This document shows, one piece after another, positions 9,202 to 18,243 of a stretch of DNA of 64,000 nt. This stretch comes from Thalassospira xiamenensis M-5 = DSM 17429. GTDB taxonomy: Bacteria; Pseudomonadota; Alphaproteobacteria; Rhodospirillales; Thalassospiraceae. The first letter of the stretch is position 1. Every line of letters starts with the position of its first letter. The notes below the pieces were generated by a model. The model worked only from the letters and a program-made list of their open reading frames with translations, was not told the DNA's origin and searched no databases. The translations under genes and the position numbers were made by a program. Location of the stretch: assembly GCF_000300235.2 (NCBI RefSeq), contig NZ_CP004388.1, forward strand, positions 3,294,001 to 3,358,000. Direction: 5' to 3'.

Positions 9202-10404
9202 CTAACGGAAGCTGATTTTCGGGAACAGGCTTTTCTTCGGTGCGGTTTTCGGTCCGATGCGTTCGTCAATTGCCGCGGCGATCTTGTCGGCAATCGCGGC
9301 ATAGGCCTTGGAATGTTCACCTTCGGGATCGGTATGGATAATTGGTTTGCCTTCATCCGCACCCAGCCGGATTTTAAGGTCCAGCGGGATTTCACCAAGG
9401 AACGGGACGCCCAGTTCATCTGCGGCCTTGCGTGCACCACCATGATCGAAGACATGATCGACATGGCCACATTCCGGGCATTTGTAATAGCTCATATTCT
9501 CGATCAGGCCGAGCACCGGCACATTGACCTTGCGGAACATATTAAGTCCCTTGCGCGCATCCAAAAGGGCAATGTCCTGCGGGGTGGAAACGATAACCGC
9601 CCCCGTAACCGGCACGCGCTGCGCCATCGAAAGCTGGATATCGCCGGTACCCGGTGGCATGTCGACGACCAGAACATCGAGTTCGCCCCAATCGCTGTCG
9701 CGCAGAAGCTGTTCGAGCGCGCCCATCGCCATCGGTCCACGCCAGATCACCGGCTGTTCTTCATCGACCATAAACCCGATAGACATGATCCGGATGCCAA
9801 AGGCCGACGGCGGCACCATTTTGCCTTCCTTGTCGGAATGGGTTGGTTTGGCATCACGAAGGCCCATCATCCGTGGCAGGCTGGGGCCATAGATATCGGC
9901 ATCGAGAAGACCGACCTTAAGCCCCTTGGCCGCCAGTGAAAGCGCCAGATTGACCGAAGTGGTGGATTTCCCCACCCCGCCCTTACCCGACGCAACCGTG
10001 ACGATCGAACGGACACCCGTCATTTCGAGCGGCTTTTGCCCTGCACCTTGCGGACGTTGCCCTGCTTGCGGTGCGCCCTGTTGCGCCCCATGTGTATGAT
10101 CATGAGAATGGGGATGCGAATGACCACCTTCAGCCGGGGCAGAAGCCCCTTTGGGACGCTCTGCGGTAAGGGCCACACGAGCTGTTGTGACCCCGTTCAC
10201 ATTGGCAACGGCACGTTCGGCCGCAAGGCGCAGATCTTCAAGAGAAGCCCCGCGTTGCGGGTCAACCGCGATTATGACGTTCACGGTTTCGTCATGAATA
10301 TCAATGCCTTGTACCATACCCTTTTCAACGATAGTCTTGCCGTCAGCCGGATCGATAACACTTGAAAGGGCTTCAGTAATGCGTTCCCGGTTGGGCGAGG
10401 TCAT
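9202..10404 (-). CDS. apbC: Mrp/ApbC iron-sulfur cluster carrier ATPase
   Basis: This 400-aa P-loop NTPase of the Mrp/NBP35 class moves Fe-S clusters to apo-proteins. It has an N-terminal MIP18-like domain (about 1-85), a linker with a striking His-rich run at 95-105 (HSHPHSHDHTH), and the deviant Walker A GKGGVGKS at about 140-147. The cluster-binding pair C309/C312 is in YKCPECGH. The His-rich linker may bind metal, but that is inference. The gene is monocistronic and divergent from hflK. Confidence 0.92.
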   Translation of the reverse strand: MTSPNRERITEALSSVIDPADGKTIVEKGMVQGIDIHDETVNVIIAVDPQRGASLEDLRLAAERAVANVNGVTTARVALTAERPKGASAPAEGGHSHPHSHDHTHGAQQGAPQAGQRPQGAGQKPLEMTGVRSIVTVASGKGGVGKSTTSVNLALSLAAKGLKVGLLDADIYGPSLPRMMGLRDAKPTHSDKEGKMVPPSAFGIRIMSIGFMVDEEQPVIWRGPMAMGALEQLLRDSDWGELDVLVVDMPPGTGDIQLSMAQRVPVTGAVIVSTPQDIALLDARKGLNMFRKVNVPVLGLIENMSYYKCPECGHVDHVFDHGGARKAADELGVPFLGEIPLDLKIRLGADEGKPIIHTDPEGEHSKAYAAIADKIAAAIDERIGPKTAPKKSLFPKISFR

Positions 10405-10681
10405 ATTGCAGTCTCCGAAAAATGGCTTAAGTCCGTGATCGTACAGAACCTGCAGGCGCGTATCGTTGTTTTGCAGGACAAGCTGTCATATAAGGCCTTA
10501 GGGCGTGGCCCCATTAATTACATGCAACTCTGCTTCGATAAAAGGATTGAGACGGTTCTTGATGCGCAGATAGGTCAGATGACCGCGATAAGCAAGTGAT
10601 CAGGCATGTTATTGATGGGCTCATGTCCCAAGCTCGGTAAGCATAAATAAACACCGAACGGCAAGAAGAGGAAGACACTCG
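10405..10681. other. Divergent intergenic region, apbC / hflK
   Basis: This stretch of about 277 bases holds no ORF of note. It must contain the promoters of apbC (leftward) and hflK (rightward). An AAGAAGAGGAAG purine tract just before 10682 supplies the hflK ribosome-binding site. I see no clear terminator or operator. Confidence 0.5.
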
Positions 10682-11812
10682 ATGCCTTGGAATTCACAAG
10701 GGGGCGGCGGCCCCTGGGGTGGTGGCGGAAACAATGGCGGCGGCCGCAATCCTTGGGGACAGCGTCCTCAGGGTGGCGGCGGCGGCGGTGGTAACACGCC
10801 CCCCGATTTTGATGAAATGATTCGTAAAGGCCAGGAACGCTTGAAGCGGCTGTTCCCCGGTGGTGGTGGCTATAAGGGCTTTGTCCTGATCGGTATTGCC
10901 ATAATCGGGTTGTGGCTTTTGACAGGCTTCTATCGCGTCCAGCCGGGTGAACAGGGTGTTACACTTCTGTTTGGCAAATGGGTTGGCACGACCGGTCCGG
11001 GTCTGAATTATTTCCTGCCCGCCCCGATTGGCGAAGTCATCAAGCCGAACGTCGAACGCACCAACCAGATTGAAATCGGTTACCGTGGCAATGGCACCGG
11101 CACCGGTGGTGCCCGTGATGTCCCGGAAGAAAGCCTGATGCTGACCGGTGATCAGAACATTATCGACATTGATTATGTCGTTCAGTGGCGTATCAGCGAT
11201 GCGGGTGCCTACCTGTTCAATGTTCGCGATCCGGAAAACACCATCAAGCTTGCAGCTGAAAGTTCGATCCGCGAGGTCATCGGCAAAACCAGTCTGGAAG
11301 AAGCCCTGACGGTTGGTCGTGTACGCGTTGAAGAGCAGACACGCACCTTGCTGCAATCCATTATGGATGGCTATGAGTCGGGTATTTTCATTGCAGAAGT
11401 GAAAATGCAGAAGGTTGACCCGCCGCGTGATGTTATCGATGCGTTCAACGACGTGCAGCGTGCCCGTCAGGACCGTGATCGTTCACAGAACGAAGCACTG
11501 GCGTACCGCAATGACATCATCCCGCGTGCAAAGGGTGAAGCCGAACGGATGGTTCTTGAAGCCCGCGCGTACAAGGATCAGGTTGTGAAGAACGCCCAGG
11601 GTGAGGCCGAACGCTTTACCTCGGTCTATAATTCCTATCTGACCGCGAAGGATGTCACCACGCGTCGTCTGTATCTTGAAACCATGCAGGATGTTCTGAA
11701 GAACTCCAACAAGGTCATTCTTGATCAGAAGGGTGAAGGTGCCAATGGCGTCGTTCCTTACCTGCCATTGCCCGAAATCCAGAAACGCTCGAACGCAGGA
11801 GGCAACAACTAA
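10682..11812 (+). CDS. hflK: FtsH protease modulator HflK
   Basis: This 376-aa membrane protein starts MPWNSQGGGGPWGGGG and has a long Gly/Asn-rich N-terminal segment (residues 1-40), a single transmembrane helix (about 61-80, GFVLIGIAIIGLWLLTGFYR) and a periplasmic SPFH/band-7 domain (RVQPGEQGVTLLFGKWVGTTGPG). HflK and HflC form a large cage around the FtsH protease and limit its access to membrane substrates. The stop overlaps the hflC start (TAATG), so the two subunits are translationally coupled. Confidence 0.95.
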   Translation: MPWNSQGGGGPWGGGGNNGGGRNPWGQRPQGGGGGGGNTPPDFDEMIRKGQERLKRLFPGGGGYKGFVLIGIAIIGLWLLTGFYRVQPGEQGVTLLFGKWVGTTGPGLNYFLPAPIGEVIKPNVERTNQIEIGYRGNGTGTGGARDVPEESLMLTGDQNIIDIDYVVQWRISDAGAYLFNVRDPENTIKLAAESSIREVIGKTSLEEALTVGRVRVEEQTRTLLQSIMDGYESGIFIAEVKMQKVDPPRDVIDAFNDVQRARQDRDRSQNEALAYRNDIIPRAKGEAERMVLEARAYKDQVVKNAQGEAERFTSVYNSYLTAKDVTTRRLYLETMQDVLKNSNKVILDQKGEGANGVVPYLPLPEIQKRSNAGGNN

Positions 11813-12684
11813 TGGCAAGTCCTAAACTTATTGCCACCGGCGTCGTTGTCGTCATCGCGGCCGTGGTTGCATCCATGTGCATGTTTACCGTCCGTCAGGA
11901 CCAGCAGGCGCTGGTGCTTCAGTTCGGTAATCCGGTTCATGCGGTTTCCGAACCGGGTCTGCATTTCAAACTGCCGATCCAGAATGTGGAATATTACGAA
12001 CGCCGCATTCTTGAACTTGATCCGCCGGTGCAGCAGGTTCTTCTGTCGGACCAGAAACGTGTCAATGTCGACAGTTTTGCCCGCTGGAGAATCGTTGATC
12101 CGCTGCAATTCCGTCAGCGCGCAACCAATGCAGCGAACTTTGTTCAGCTGTTTGGCCAGCGTCTGAACTCGGTCATTCGTGGCGAACTTGCACAGGCCCC
12201 GCTTGTCGCCCTGCTGTCGGACAACCGGTCGCAGATCATGGAGAAAATCCAGGCGACCCTGATCGAACCGGCCAAGGAATTCGGTGTCGAACTGATCGAT
12301 GTCCGTATCGGTCGTACCGACCTTCCGCAGGAAACGTCGCAGGCGGTTTATAACCGTATGCGTTCTTCGCGTATCGCCGAAGCCGCACAGCTTCGCGCCG
12401 AGGGTGAAGAGCTTAAGGCGAAAATTCAGGCCGAAGCAGATCGTGAACGGGTTGGCATTCTGGCCGAAGCCCGCCGTCAGGCCGAAGTCCTGCGCGGTGA
12501 AGGCGATGGCGAGCGAAACATCGTTCTGGGTGAAGCCTATGGCAAGGATGCCGGTTTCTTCGAGTTCTATCGTTCGCTTGAAGCCTACCGCGAGGCCCTT
12601 TCGGATGGCTCGACCATGGTGATTTCACCGGATTCCGAATTCTTCCAGTACTTTAACAACTCCACGCCTGGCGCAACGCGCTAG
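11812..12684 (+). CDS. hflC: FtsH protease modulator HflC
   Basis: This 290-aa partner of HflK has one N-terminal transmembrane segment (about 5-24), then a band-7 domain (VRQDQQALVLQFGNPVHAV) and a long charged helical region rich in Glu, Arg and Ala (about 185-245). That helical region forms the wall of the HflKC cage in characterised homologues. The start codon overlaps the hflK stop by one base. A strong terminator follows, so hflKC is a two-gene operon. Confidence 0.95.
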   Translation: MASPKLIATGVVVVIAAVVASMCMFTVRQDQQALVLQFGNPVHAVSEPGLHFKLPIQNVEYYERRILELDPPVQQVLLSDQKRVNVDSFARWRIVDPLQFRQRATNAANFVQLFGQRLNSVIRGELAQAPLVALLSDNRSQIMEKIQATLIEPAKEFGVELIDVRIGRTDLPQETSQAVYNRMRSSRIAEAAQLRAEGEELKAKIQAEADRERVGILAEARRQAEVLRGEGDGERNIVLGEAYGKDAGFFEFYRSLEAYREALSDGSTMVISPDSEFFQYFNNSTPGATR

Positions 12685-12709
12685 ACAAACGGGTGCTGGA
12701 CAAAGCACT

Positions 12710-12746
12710 AGGGCGACCGGCATAGTGTGCCGGTCGCCCTTTTTTG
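12710..12746 (+). terminator. Terminator after hflC
   Basis: AGGGCGACCGGCA and TGCCGGTCGCCCT form a perfect 13-pair hairpin with a five-base loop, followed by TTTTTG. Confidence 0.92.
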
Positions 12747-12816
12747 TTTGAAAATAATGTCCTGTTGATAGTTATATCGCACACAGGTTCATAGAAACGC
12801 CGGAACGTCCACGCCC

Positions 12817-13008
12817 ATGAAGGAACTCGCCACAGCTATTCTCCTGGCCATCGCGCTGGAGGGAATGTTTTATTCGCTGTTCCCGGGCGGGGCGAAACGT
12901 GTGATGGAGCTAATGCAGGAAATCCCCGAATCCCAGCTTCGGATCGGTGGCCTTGTTGCCGCGATTGCCGCCATTGCTGCGATCTGGGGGATGCGGGTCT
13001 GGCTTTGA
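12817..13008 (+). CDS. DUF2065 family small membrane protein
   Basis: This 63-aa protein has two hydrophobic stretches (ELATAILLAIALEGMFYSLF and IGGLVAAIAAIAAIWGMRVWL) joined by a short polar loop, the pattern of the DUF2065/YjeT family. It sits between hflKC and the Do protease gene, a neighbourhood I know from other proteobacteria, which supports it being real despite its size. A role in membrane protein quality control is suggested only by that context. Confidence 0.8.
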   Translation: MKELATAILLAIALEGMFYSLFPGGAKRVMELMQEIPESQLRIGGLVAAIAAIAAIWGMRVWL

Positions 13009-13227
13009 GGGCAAAGTTTCAAGGCATTTCTGCGCATATTTGCGCCTTCTTGTGTGAAAACACAGAAAAACCAGAGCTCTTCCTTGATTTTTCTCAAGCC
13101 TGCCAAATTTCTGACAAACTCGGCGCTAACTTGGCTAGTTAAGCGGTGCATGAACTATCCAAAAGAACAGCATCGCGTGCTGCAAAAATTCAATACCGTG
13201 AACGCGGCAACGAACAGGATCAGACAC

Positions 13228-14724
13228 ATGCTAAAAGCATTATACAACCCGGCGCGAAGCAGATTTACGGCTGCGCTGGTGATTGTTCTTCTTGGCGTGA
13301 CCAGCGTCTCGCAGATTGCGAACGCTCGCCCCGCTCCTGAAAGTTTCGCAGACCTGGCCGAAAAGCTTCTGCCCAGTGTGGTAAATATCTCGACCAGTCA
13401 GATGGTGGCCGAACGTCAGGGGCCGGACTTCCAGTTCCCTCCCGGCTCGCCGTTTGAAGATCTTTTCAAGGACTTTATGGATCGCAACGGACAAGGCGGA
13501 CAGGGTCAGGGCCAGACTCCGCAACAGCGCCGTGCGACCGCACTTGGTTCGGGCTTTATCATTTCGGCTGACGGTTACATCGTGACCAACAACCATGTGA
13601 TCGATGGTGCCGACGAAATCACGGTGCGCCTGCATGATGGCGATACCCTTCCGGCAAAACTGATTGGCCGCGACCCGAAAACGGATGTCGCACTTCTGAA
13701 AGTCGAACCGGAAGAAGACCTGCCCTTCGTCAATTGGGGAGACTCCGATCATTCCCGCATTGGTGACTGGGCCATGGCGATCGGTAACCCGTTTGGCCTT
13801 GGTGGCACGGTGACAGCCGGGATCATTTCGGCACGCAACCGCGACATCAATCAGGGTCCGTATGATGATTTCATTCAGACGGATGCATCGATCAACCGTG
13901 GCAACTCGGGCGGGCCTTTGTTTAACCTTGATGGCGATGTTATAGGTATCAACAGTGCAATCTATTCGCCGTCGGGCGGTTCGGTTGGTATCGGCTTTGC
14001 CATTCCCTCGGCAATTGCACAGTCGGTTGTTGATCAGCTCAAGGAATATGGCCGGACCCGTCGTGGCTGGCTGGGTGTCCACATCCAGACCGTGACCGAC
14101 GATATCGCAGACTCGGTCGGACTTGATAAATCGACCGGCGCAATGGTTGCCGGTGTATCCGATGATGGCCCGGCAAAAGCAGCTGGCATCAAACAGGGCG
14201 ACGTCATCCTGTGGTTTGACGGCAAGGAAGTCGAAAGCATGCGCCGCCTGCCACGTATCGTTGCCGAAACCAAAATCGGCAAGGATGTCGATGTTGTGAT
14301 ATGGCGTGACGGAGAAAAGAAAACCGTTCAGGTCGAACTTGGCGAACTTGAAGAAGACGTTGTCGCAACATCTGCGGAACCGGGCGAAGAACAGGCACCG
14401 GTCGCAATTGCCGAAGCCGAAATCAAGCCGCTGGGCATGAAGATTGCCAATGTCGATGATGAACTGCGCCGCCGCTATAACCTGGCCGAAGGCACCGAGG
14501 GTGTCATCGTGACCGAAGTCAATCGTGACAGCTATGCCGCCGAAAAGGGTGTTCGCCCGGGCGACATCATTATCGAGGCATCGCACAGTTCGGTTTCCTC
14601 GGTCGAGGAAGTTTCAGACGCGGTCAAAAAGGCAATGGATGATGACAAACGCACCATCCTGATGCTGATTGAAACCTCGGCGGGACCGCGTTACTTCGGC
14701 CTGACGCTGAATAAGGAAGATTAA
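13228..14724 (+). CDS. degP: Periplasmic Do/DegP-type serine protease
   Basis: I chose ATG at 13228 (498 aa), which places a signal peptide (core at about residues 14-29, cleavage after NARA-type ANA) at the N-terminus. Longer in-frame starts add an unlikely leader. The trypsin-like domain has the complete triad H123 (TNNHVIDG), D153 (KTDVALL) and S227 (RGNSGGP). Two PDZ domains follow (about 300-385 and 405-495). It degrades and holds misfolded envelope proteins, fitting its place next to hflKC. A bidirectional terminator separates it from serB. Confidence 0.93.
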   Translation: MLKALYNPARSRFTAALVIVLLGVTSVSQIANARPAPESFADLAEKLLPSVVNISTSQMVAERQGPDFQFPPGSPFEDLFKDFMDRNGQGGQGQGQTPQQRRATALGSGFIISADGYIVTNNHVIDGADEITVRLHDGDTLPAKLIGRDPKTDVALLKVEPEEDLPFVNWGDSDHSRIGDWAMAIGNPFGLGGTVTAGIISARNRDINQGPYDDFIQTDASINRGNSGGPLFNLDGDVIGINSAIYSPSGGSVGIGFAIPSAIAQSVVDQLKEYGRTRRGWLGVHIQTVTDDIADSVGLDKSTGAMVAGVSDDGPAKAAGIKQGDVILWFDGKEVESMRRLPRIVAETKIGKDVDVVIWRDGEKKTVQVELGELEEDVVATSAEPGEEQAPVAIAEAEIKPLGMKIANVDDELRRRYNLAEGTEGVIVTEVNRDSYAAEKGVRPGDIIIEASHSSVSSVEEVSDAVKKAMDDDKRTILMLIETSAGPRYFGLTLNKED

Positions 14725-14752
14725 GACCTTCGGGTTTTACTCTCCCAAAATC

Positions 14753-14784
14753 AAAGAGGGCGGCCTTTGCGGGCCGCCCTCTTT
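14753..14784. terminator. Bidirectional terminator between the Do protease gene and serB
   Basis: AAAGAGGGCGGCC and GGCCGCCCTCTTT form a 13-pair hairpin flanked by A and T runs, so it can end both the rightward protease gene and the leftward serB. Confidence 0.88.
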
Positions 14785-14809
14785 GCATTCCGGCTTATGA
14801 TTGCCGCTA

Positions 14810-15700
14810 TCAGCTCGAAAAATCGGATTGTGCATATCCTTGCAGATACAACAATGCGGTCAGATCACCATGATTGATGCAGATGCGCGCCTGTTCCTGA
14901 ACCGATGGTTTGGCATGAAACGCCACACCGGTCCCGGCCAGTGAAATCATCTGAAGATCATTGGCGCCATCGCCAACCGCAATGGCGTCCTCAACCCCGA
15001 CACCCTGCTGGGCGGACAGTTTTTCAAGCGCATCGACCTTTGCCTGACGGTCAAGCACCGGTTTCTGAACCTTGCCCGTCAATGTGCCGTCTTTGGTGAT
15101 CAGCACATTGGCCTGATCAAAATCAAATCCCAGTTCACGACGCACGGCACCGGTAAAGAAATCAAACCCGCCCGACACAAGGGCAGCGTAGGCACCATTG
15201 GCCTTCATGGTCGCCACCAGCGTTTTGGCCCCGCCAGTATATTCAACGGTTTTCCATGCCTCGGCCAGCATGTCGGTCGACATGCCATCCAGCAACCCGA
15301 CCCGTTCATCAAGGGCAGCCTCGAAATCCAGTTCACCATTCATCGCACGCGCGGTTATCGCCGCAACCCGGTCCTTGACCCCGGCAAAGGCCGCCAGCTC
15401 ATCAAGCGTTTCACCGGTGACCATGGTGCTGTCCATATCGGCAATCAGCAATTTCTTGCGGCGCGTTTTGGCAGTCTGGGTCACGGCATCGACACCAAGA
15501 GCGGCATCGCGAAGAGCCGTATCGGCAATATCGAGGCTGAGCCCGCCAAAGCCGATATCACAGGCCTCCCCCGCCGCCAGCCACGAAACATCCCCGACAC
15601 GCGCCCCGGCCCCGGCCAGAACGGTTTTGGCGCGCGCGACAATATTGTCACCTAGCGCGTTCGAATTGGGGGCAGCGATCAGGGTCAGGACCAGATCCAT
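14810..15700 (-). CDS. serB: Phosphoserine phosphatase
   Basis: The start chosen is ATG at 15700 (MDLVLTLIAAPN), giving 296 aa, because the longer frame adds a basic tail not seen in the family. The HAD motif I is IADMDSTMV with nucleophile D88 and acid D90. GDGANDLQMI near the C-terminus is the Mg-binding motif. The N-terminal roughly 80 residues form the ACT-like part found in alphaproteobacterial SerB. It releases serine from phosphoserine in the last step of serine synthesis. In many relatives serB lies next to a divergent miaA; here two kilobases of other genes intervene. Confidence 0.92.
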   Translation of the reverse strand: MDLVLTLIAAPNSNALGDNIVARAKTVLAGAGARVGDVSWLAAGEACDIGFGGLSLDIADTALRDAALGVDAVTQTAKTRRKKLLIADMDSTMVTGETLDELAAFAGVKDRVAAITARAMNGELDFEAALDERVGLLDGMSTDMLAEAWKTVEYTGGAKTLVATMKANGAYAALVSGGFDFFTGAVRRELGFDFDQANVLITKDGTLTGKVQKPVLDRQAKVDALEKLSAQQGVGVEDAIAVGDGANDLQMISLAGTGVAFHAKPSVQEQARICINHGDLTALLYLQGYAQSDFSS

Positions 15701-15785
15701 GGATTGCGGGCTCCTTGGCGGGACAAAGGTAAATCGGATTTTCGTCTTTATCCGTATTGGGACCGGCAAAGACAAGGAGTTTTCT

Positions 15786-16427
15786 TCAGGCTACGGGTAA
15801 GCCCGGATCGGTTTTACGAAGAAGGGCGTGACTGGCCATCCCTTGCCACCAGCGTTGCAGGCGCGGAAAGCTATTCACAATTTCCAACCCTTCCGGGGCC
15901 AACGTGAAATAAGCCATCATCGCGCCAAGATGCAGATCGGCATGGCTGATCGCTGCCCCTGTCAGAAAGTCCCCGTCGCCCGCAAGCTTATCTAGTGCTT
16001 CACAAACTTTTCGCGATGCGACTTTACCTTCGGCGATAACGTTTTCCTCAGGCTCCTCGCCCTCAGCCACCCGAAAGACGCGATGGGCAAAGAGCTGTCG
16101 CACCATGGGCCAGTATCCGTAGCTATCCGCAATTTGGATCATTTGCATCATCAGCGCCCGACTTTCGGGATCGGGTGGTGAAAGCAATACAGGAGGGGAA
16201 ATTTCATCAAGATATCGCGCAATAGGTGCGGTTTCATACAGGACAAAATCACCATTACGGATCACCGGAACCCGACCAAAGGGGTGTAGATCAAGGTAAG
16301 CCAGATCAGGATTGTCGGAAAAGGGATCAATTTCGACATAGCGATACGCAATGTCCTTGGCGGCGAGTACCATTCTGACGATGCGCGTATAAACGCTATA
16401 ATGATAGCCATACAAGATTACCGACAT
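15786..16427 (-). CDS. Glutathione S-transferase family protein
   Basis: This 213-aa protein has an N-terminal thioredoxin-like domain (MSVILYGYHYSVYTRIVRMVL, then FGRVPVIRNGDFVLYETAPIARYLDE), which contains the cis-Pro VPVI and the glutathione-contacting ETAPIARYL segment. An all-helical C-terminal domain follows, as in GSTs. The likely catalytic residue near Tyr9/Ser11 cannot be assigned with certainty. The gene stands between serB and the toxin-antitoxin pair and is probably part of the same acquired segment. The substrate is unknown. Confidence 0.85.
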   Translation of the reverse strand: MSVILYGYHYSVYTRIVRMVLAAKDIAYRYVEIDPFSDNPDLAYLDLHPFGRVPVIRNGDFVLYETAPIARYLDEISPPVLLSPPDPESRALMMQMIQIADSYGYWPMVRQLFAHRVFRVAEGEEPEENVIAEGKVASRKVCEALDKLAGDGDFLTGAAISHADLHLGAMMAYFTLAPEGLEIVNSFPRLQRWWQGMASHALLRKTDPGLPVA

Positions 16428-16489
16428 GCGTTTGTTCCCGCAAAGTCACAACGGTCGAAACATAACACGAGACCTTATCAGATATAGAC

Positions 16490-16500
16490 TTGTTGCTACA
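16490..16500 (+). promoter_or_regulatory. Upstream half-site of the toxin-antitoxin operator
   Basis: TTGTTGCTACA here recurs at 16534-16544 as the right arm of the palindrome. The copies lie 44 bases apart, which suggests cooperative binding of antitoxin complexes. Confidence 0.4.
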
Positions 16501-16522
16501 TTATTGAAAAACGCGCGCAGAC

Positions 16523-16544
16523 ATTGTAGCATTGTTGCTACAAT
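16523..16544. promoter_or_regulatory. Palindromic operator of the Phd/VapC module
   Basis: ATTGTAGCA-TTGT-TGCTACAAT has perfect nine-base arms and ends 14 bases before the antitoxin start, overlapping the expected promoter. Autoregulation by the antitoxin-toxin complex is the rule for this kind of module; it is inferred here from position and symmetry. Confidence 0.6.
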
Positions 16545-16558
16545 ATTGGAGGCGAGCC

Positions 16559-16813
16559 ATGGGTATCACAACAATCACGAGCCGTGATTTCAATCAGGAC
16601 ACGAGCGGAGCCAAAAAGGCATCCCGCAACGGGCCGGTCATGATCACGGACCGGGGCAAGCCATCGCATGTTTTGCTGTCGATTGAAGATTACCAGAAAC
16701 TGACCGGGCAATTGCCGTCAGTTGTTGATCTTCTTGCCATGCCAGCAGCAGGCGATATCGAGTTTGAGCCGCCGCGCATGCAGCCGATCACACGTCCGGT
16801 TGATTTTTCTTGA
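16559..16813 (+). CDS. Type II antitoxin, Phd/YefM family
   Basis: I placed the start at ATG 16559, preceded by a strong GGAGG, giving 84 aa. The N-terminal DNA-binding half reads MGITTITSRDFNQDTSGAKK and VMITDRGKPSHVLLSIEDYQ, the Phd/YefM fold. The C-terminal tail (MPAAGDIEFEPPRMQPITRP) should wrap the toxin. The stop overlaps the toxin start (TGATG). The pair lies in a segment that interrupts the serB-miaA neighbourhood. Confidence 0.88.
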   Translation: MGITTITSRDFNQDTSGAKKASRNGPVMITDRGKPSHVLLSIEDYQKLTGQLPSVVDLLAMPAAGDIEFEPPRMQPITRPVDFS

Positions 16814-17232
16814 TGTATATCCTTGATACGAATGTCATATCGGAATTGCGCAAAGCCGGTAACGGAAAAGCCGACGGAAATGTTGTTCGATGGGCGGATT
16901 CTGTCCCGACTGCCAGTCTTTATATTTCGGTCGTAACCATCTTGGAAATCGAGACCGGGATTTTGCAACTAGAACGTCGAGCTCCCGATCAGGGGGGCAT
17001 ATTGCGCGAATGGTTTGAAGCCCATGTCCTGTGCGCGTTTGAAAATCGCATTCTGTCAATAGATGAGACAGTTGTCCGACAATGTGCCCGGTTGCACGTT
17101 CCCGATCCGAAGTCAGAGCGGGATTCCCTAATCGCGGCAACCGGACTGGTACATGGCATGACGGTTGTGACGCGGAACATTCGTGATTTTGAACAGACAG
17201 GCGTGAAGCTGCTTGACCCGTGGCAGCCATAA
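16813..17232 (+). CDS. Type II toxin, VapC/FitB-like PIN-domain ribonuclease
   Basis: This 139-aa PIN-domain protein begins MYILDTNVISELRK, the FitB/VapC signature. The acidic residues expected to bind Mg are present: D5, E45 (TILEIETG), D104 (SERDSLIAAT) and D125 (TRNIRDF). It is therefore predicted to be an active endoribonuclease whose usual targets in the family are tRNA or rRNA. It overlaps the antitoxin by one base, the usual coupling. The specific target is unknown. Confidence 0.9.
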   Translation: MYILDTNVISELRKAGNGKADGNVVRWADSVPTASLYISVVTILEIETGILQLERRAPDQGGILREWFEAHVLCAFENRILSIDETVVRQCARLHVPDPKSERDSLIAATGLVHGMTVVTRNIRDFEQTGVKLLDPWQP

Positions 17233-17257
17233 AATCCCGATATAGAAACAAATTGAT

Positions 17258-18226
17258 ATGACACAGCCAAGCAGCACGATTCCCTTCCAACCCGTCCTTA
17301 TCGTTGCCGGGCCAACAGCCAGCGGCAAGTCCGCCTTGGCACTTGATCTGGCGGATGCGTTTGACGGGGTGGTGATCAATGCCGACAGCATGCAGGTTTA
17401 CAAAGAACTGCGCGTGTTGAGCGCGCGGCCCGATGACAGCGAGATCGCGCGCGCGCCGCATCGGCTTTATGGCGTACTATCCGGGCGCGAAGCATGTTCG
17501 GCCGGAAAATGGCGCGATATGGCGATGGCGGAAATTGCCGAATGTCATGCAAGCGGCAAGCTTTCGATCATTACCGGGGGTACGGGCATGTATCTGAATG
17601 CCCTGACCGAGGGGATCGCGCCGATTCCCGATATTCCTGCCGGGATTCGCGACCAGGTCACAGCCGAGCTTGAAAAAGACGGACATCAGGCCTTTTTTGA
17701 AGCATTTGCCAAACGCGATCCCGACACCGCCGCCACCCTTGATCCGTCAAATACCCAGCGCCTGATTCGTGCGGCCGAAGTTCTGGCGGGCACGGGGCGC
17801 GGGGTGGCGGCATGGCACCGCGAACCGATGGTAACCCCGCCCGACGGCATGGTTTTCAAAAAGCTGTGTTACATGCCACCGCGCGACATTCTTTATGATC
17901 GCTGCAACCGGCGTTTCGATTTGATGATCGAACAGGGCGCGATTGAGGAAGTGCGGGGGCTTTTGGCCGAAAACCTGCCGGAAACAGCCCCGGTGATGAA
18001 GGCCGTCGGCGTGCGCGAGATTGCCGCCTACCTTGCCGGCGAGATCGATCTTGAGAGTGCAAAAGAGAAATCGCAGCGCGAAACCCGGCGTTATGCCAAG
18101 CGTCAATTAACGTGGTTTCGTCATCAGATGAGTGACAAGGAGATCATCGACACGCAATATTCGGAAAGTTTGGCAGGCAAATTGCGTAATGATGTTCACC
18201 AATTTCTGTTGACCACGCCAAAGTGA
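17258..18226 (+). CDS. miaA: tRNA dimethylallyltransferase
   Basis: This 322-aa enzyme transfers the dimethylallyl group to A37 of tRNAs reading UNN codons. The P-loop GPTASGKS is at about residues 18-25, followed by NADSMQVYKELRVLSARP, the tRNA-binding and catalytic Asp segment. The late motif RRYAKRQLTWFR is also typical. It follows the toxin gene by 25 bases, so it may be read partly from the toxin-antitoxin promoter as well as its own. A terminator with alternative pairings follows. Confidence 0.94.
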   Translation: MTQPSSTIPFQPVLIVAGPTASGKSALALDLADAFDGVVINADSMQVYKELRVLSARPDDSEIARAPHRLYGVLSGREACSAGKWRDMAMAEIAECHASGKLSIITGGTGMYLNALTEGIAPIPDIPAGIRDQVTAELEKDGHQAFFEAFAKRDPDTAATLDPSNTQRLIRAAEVLAGTGRGVAAWHREPMVTPPDGMVFKKLCYMPPRDILYDRCNRRFDLMIEQGAIEEVRGLLAENLPETAPVMKAVGVREIAAYLAGEIDLESAKEKSQRETRRYAKRQLTWFRHQMSDKEIIDTQYSESLAGKLRNDVHQFLLTTPK

Positions 18227-18243
18227 GGCGATAGGTTGGCCCT

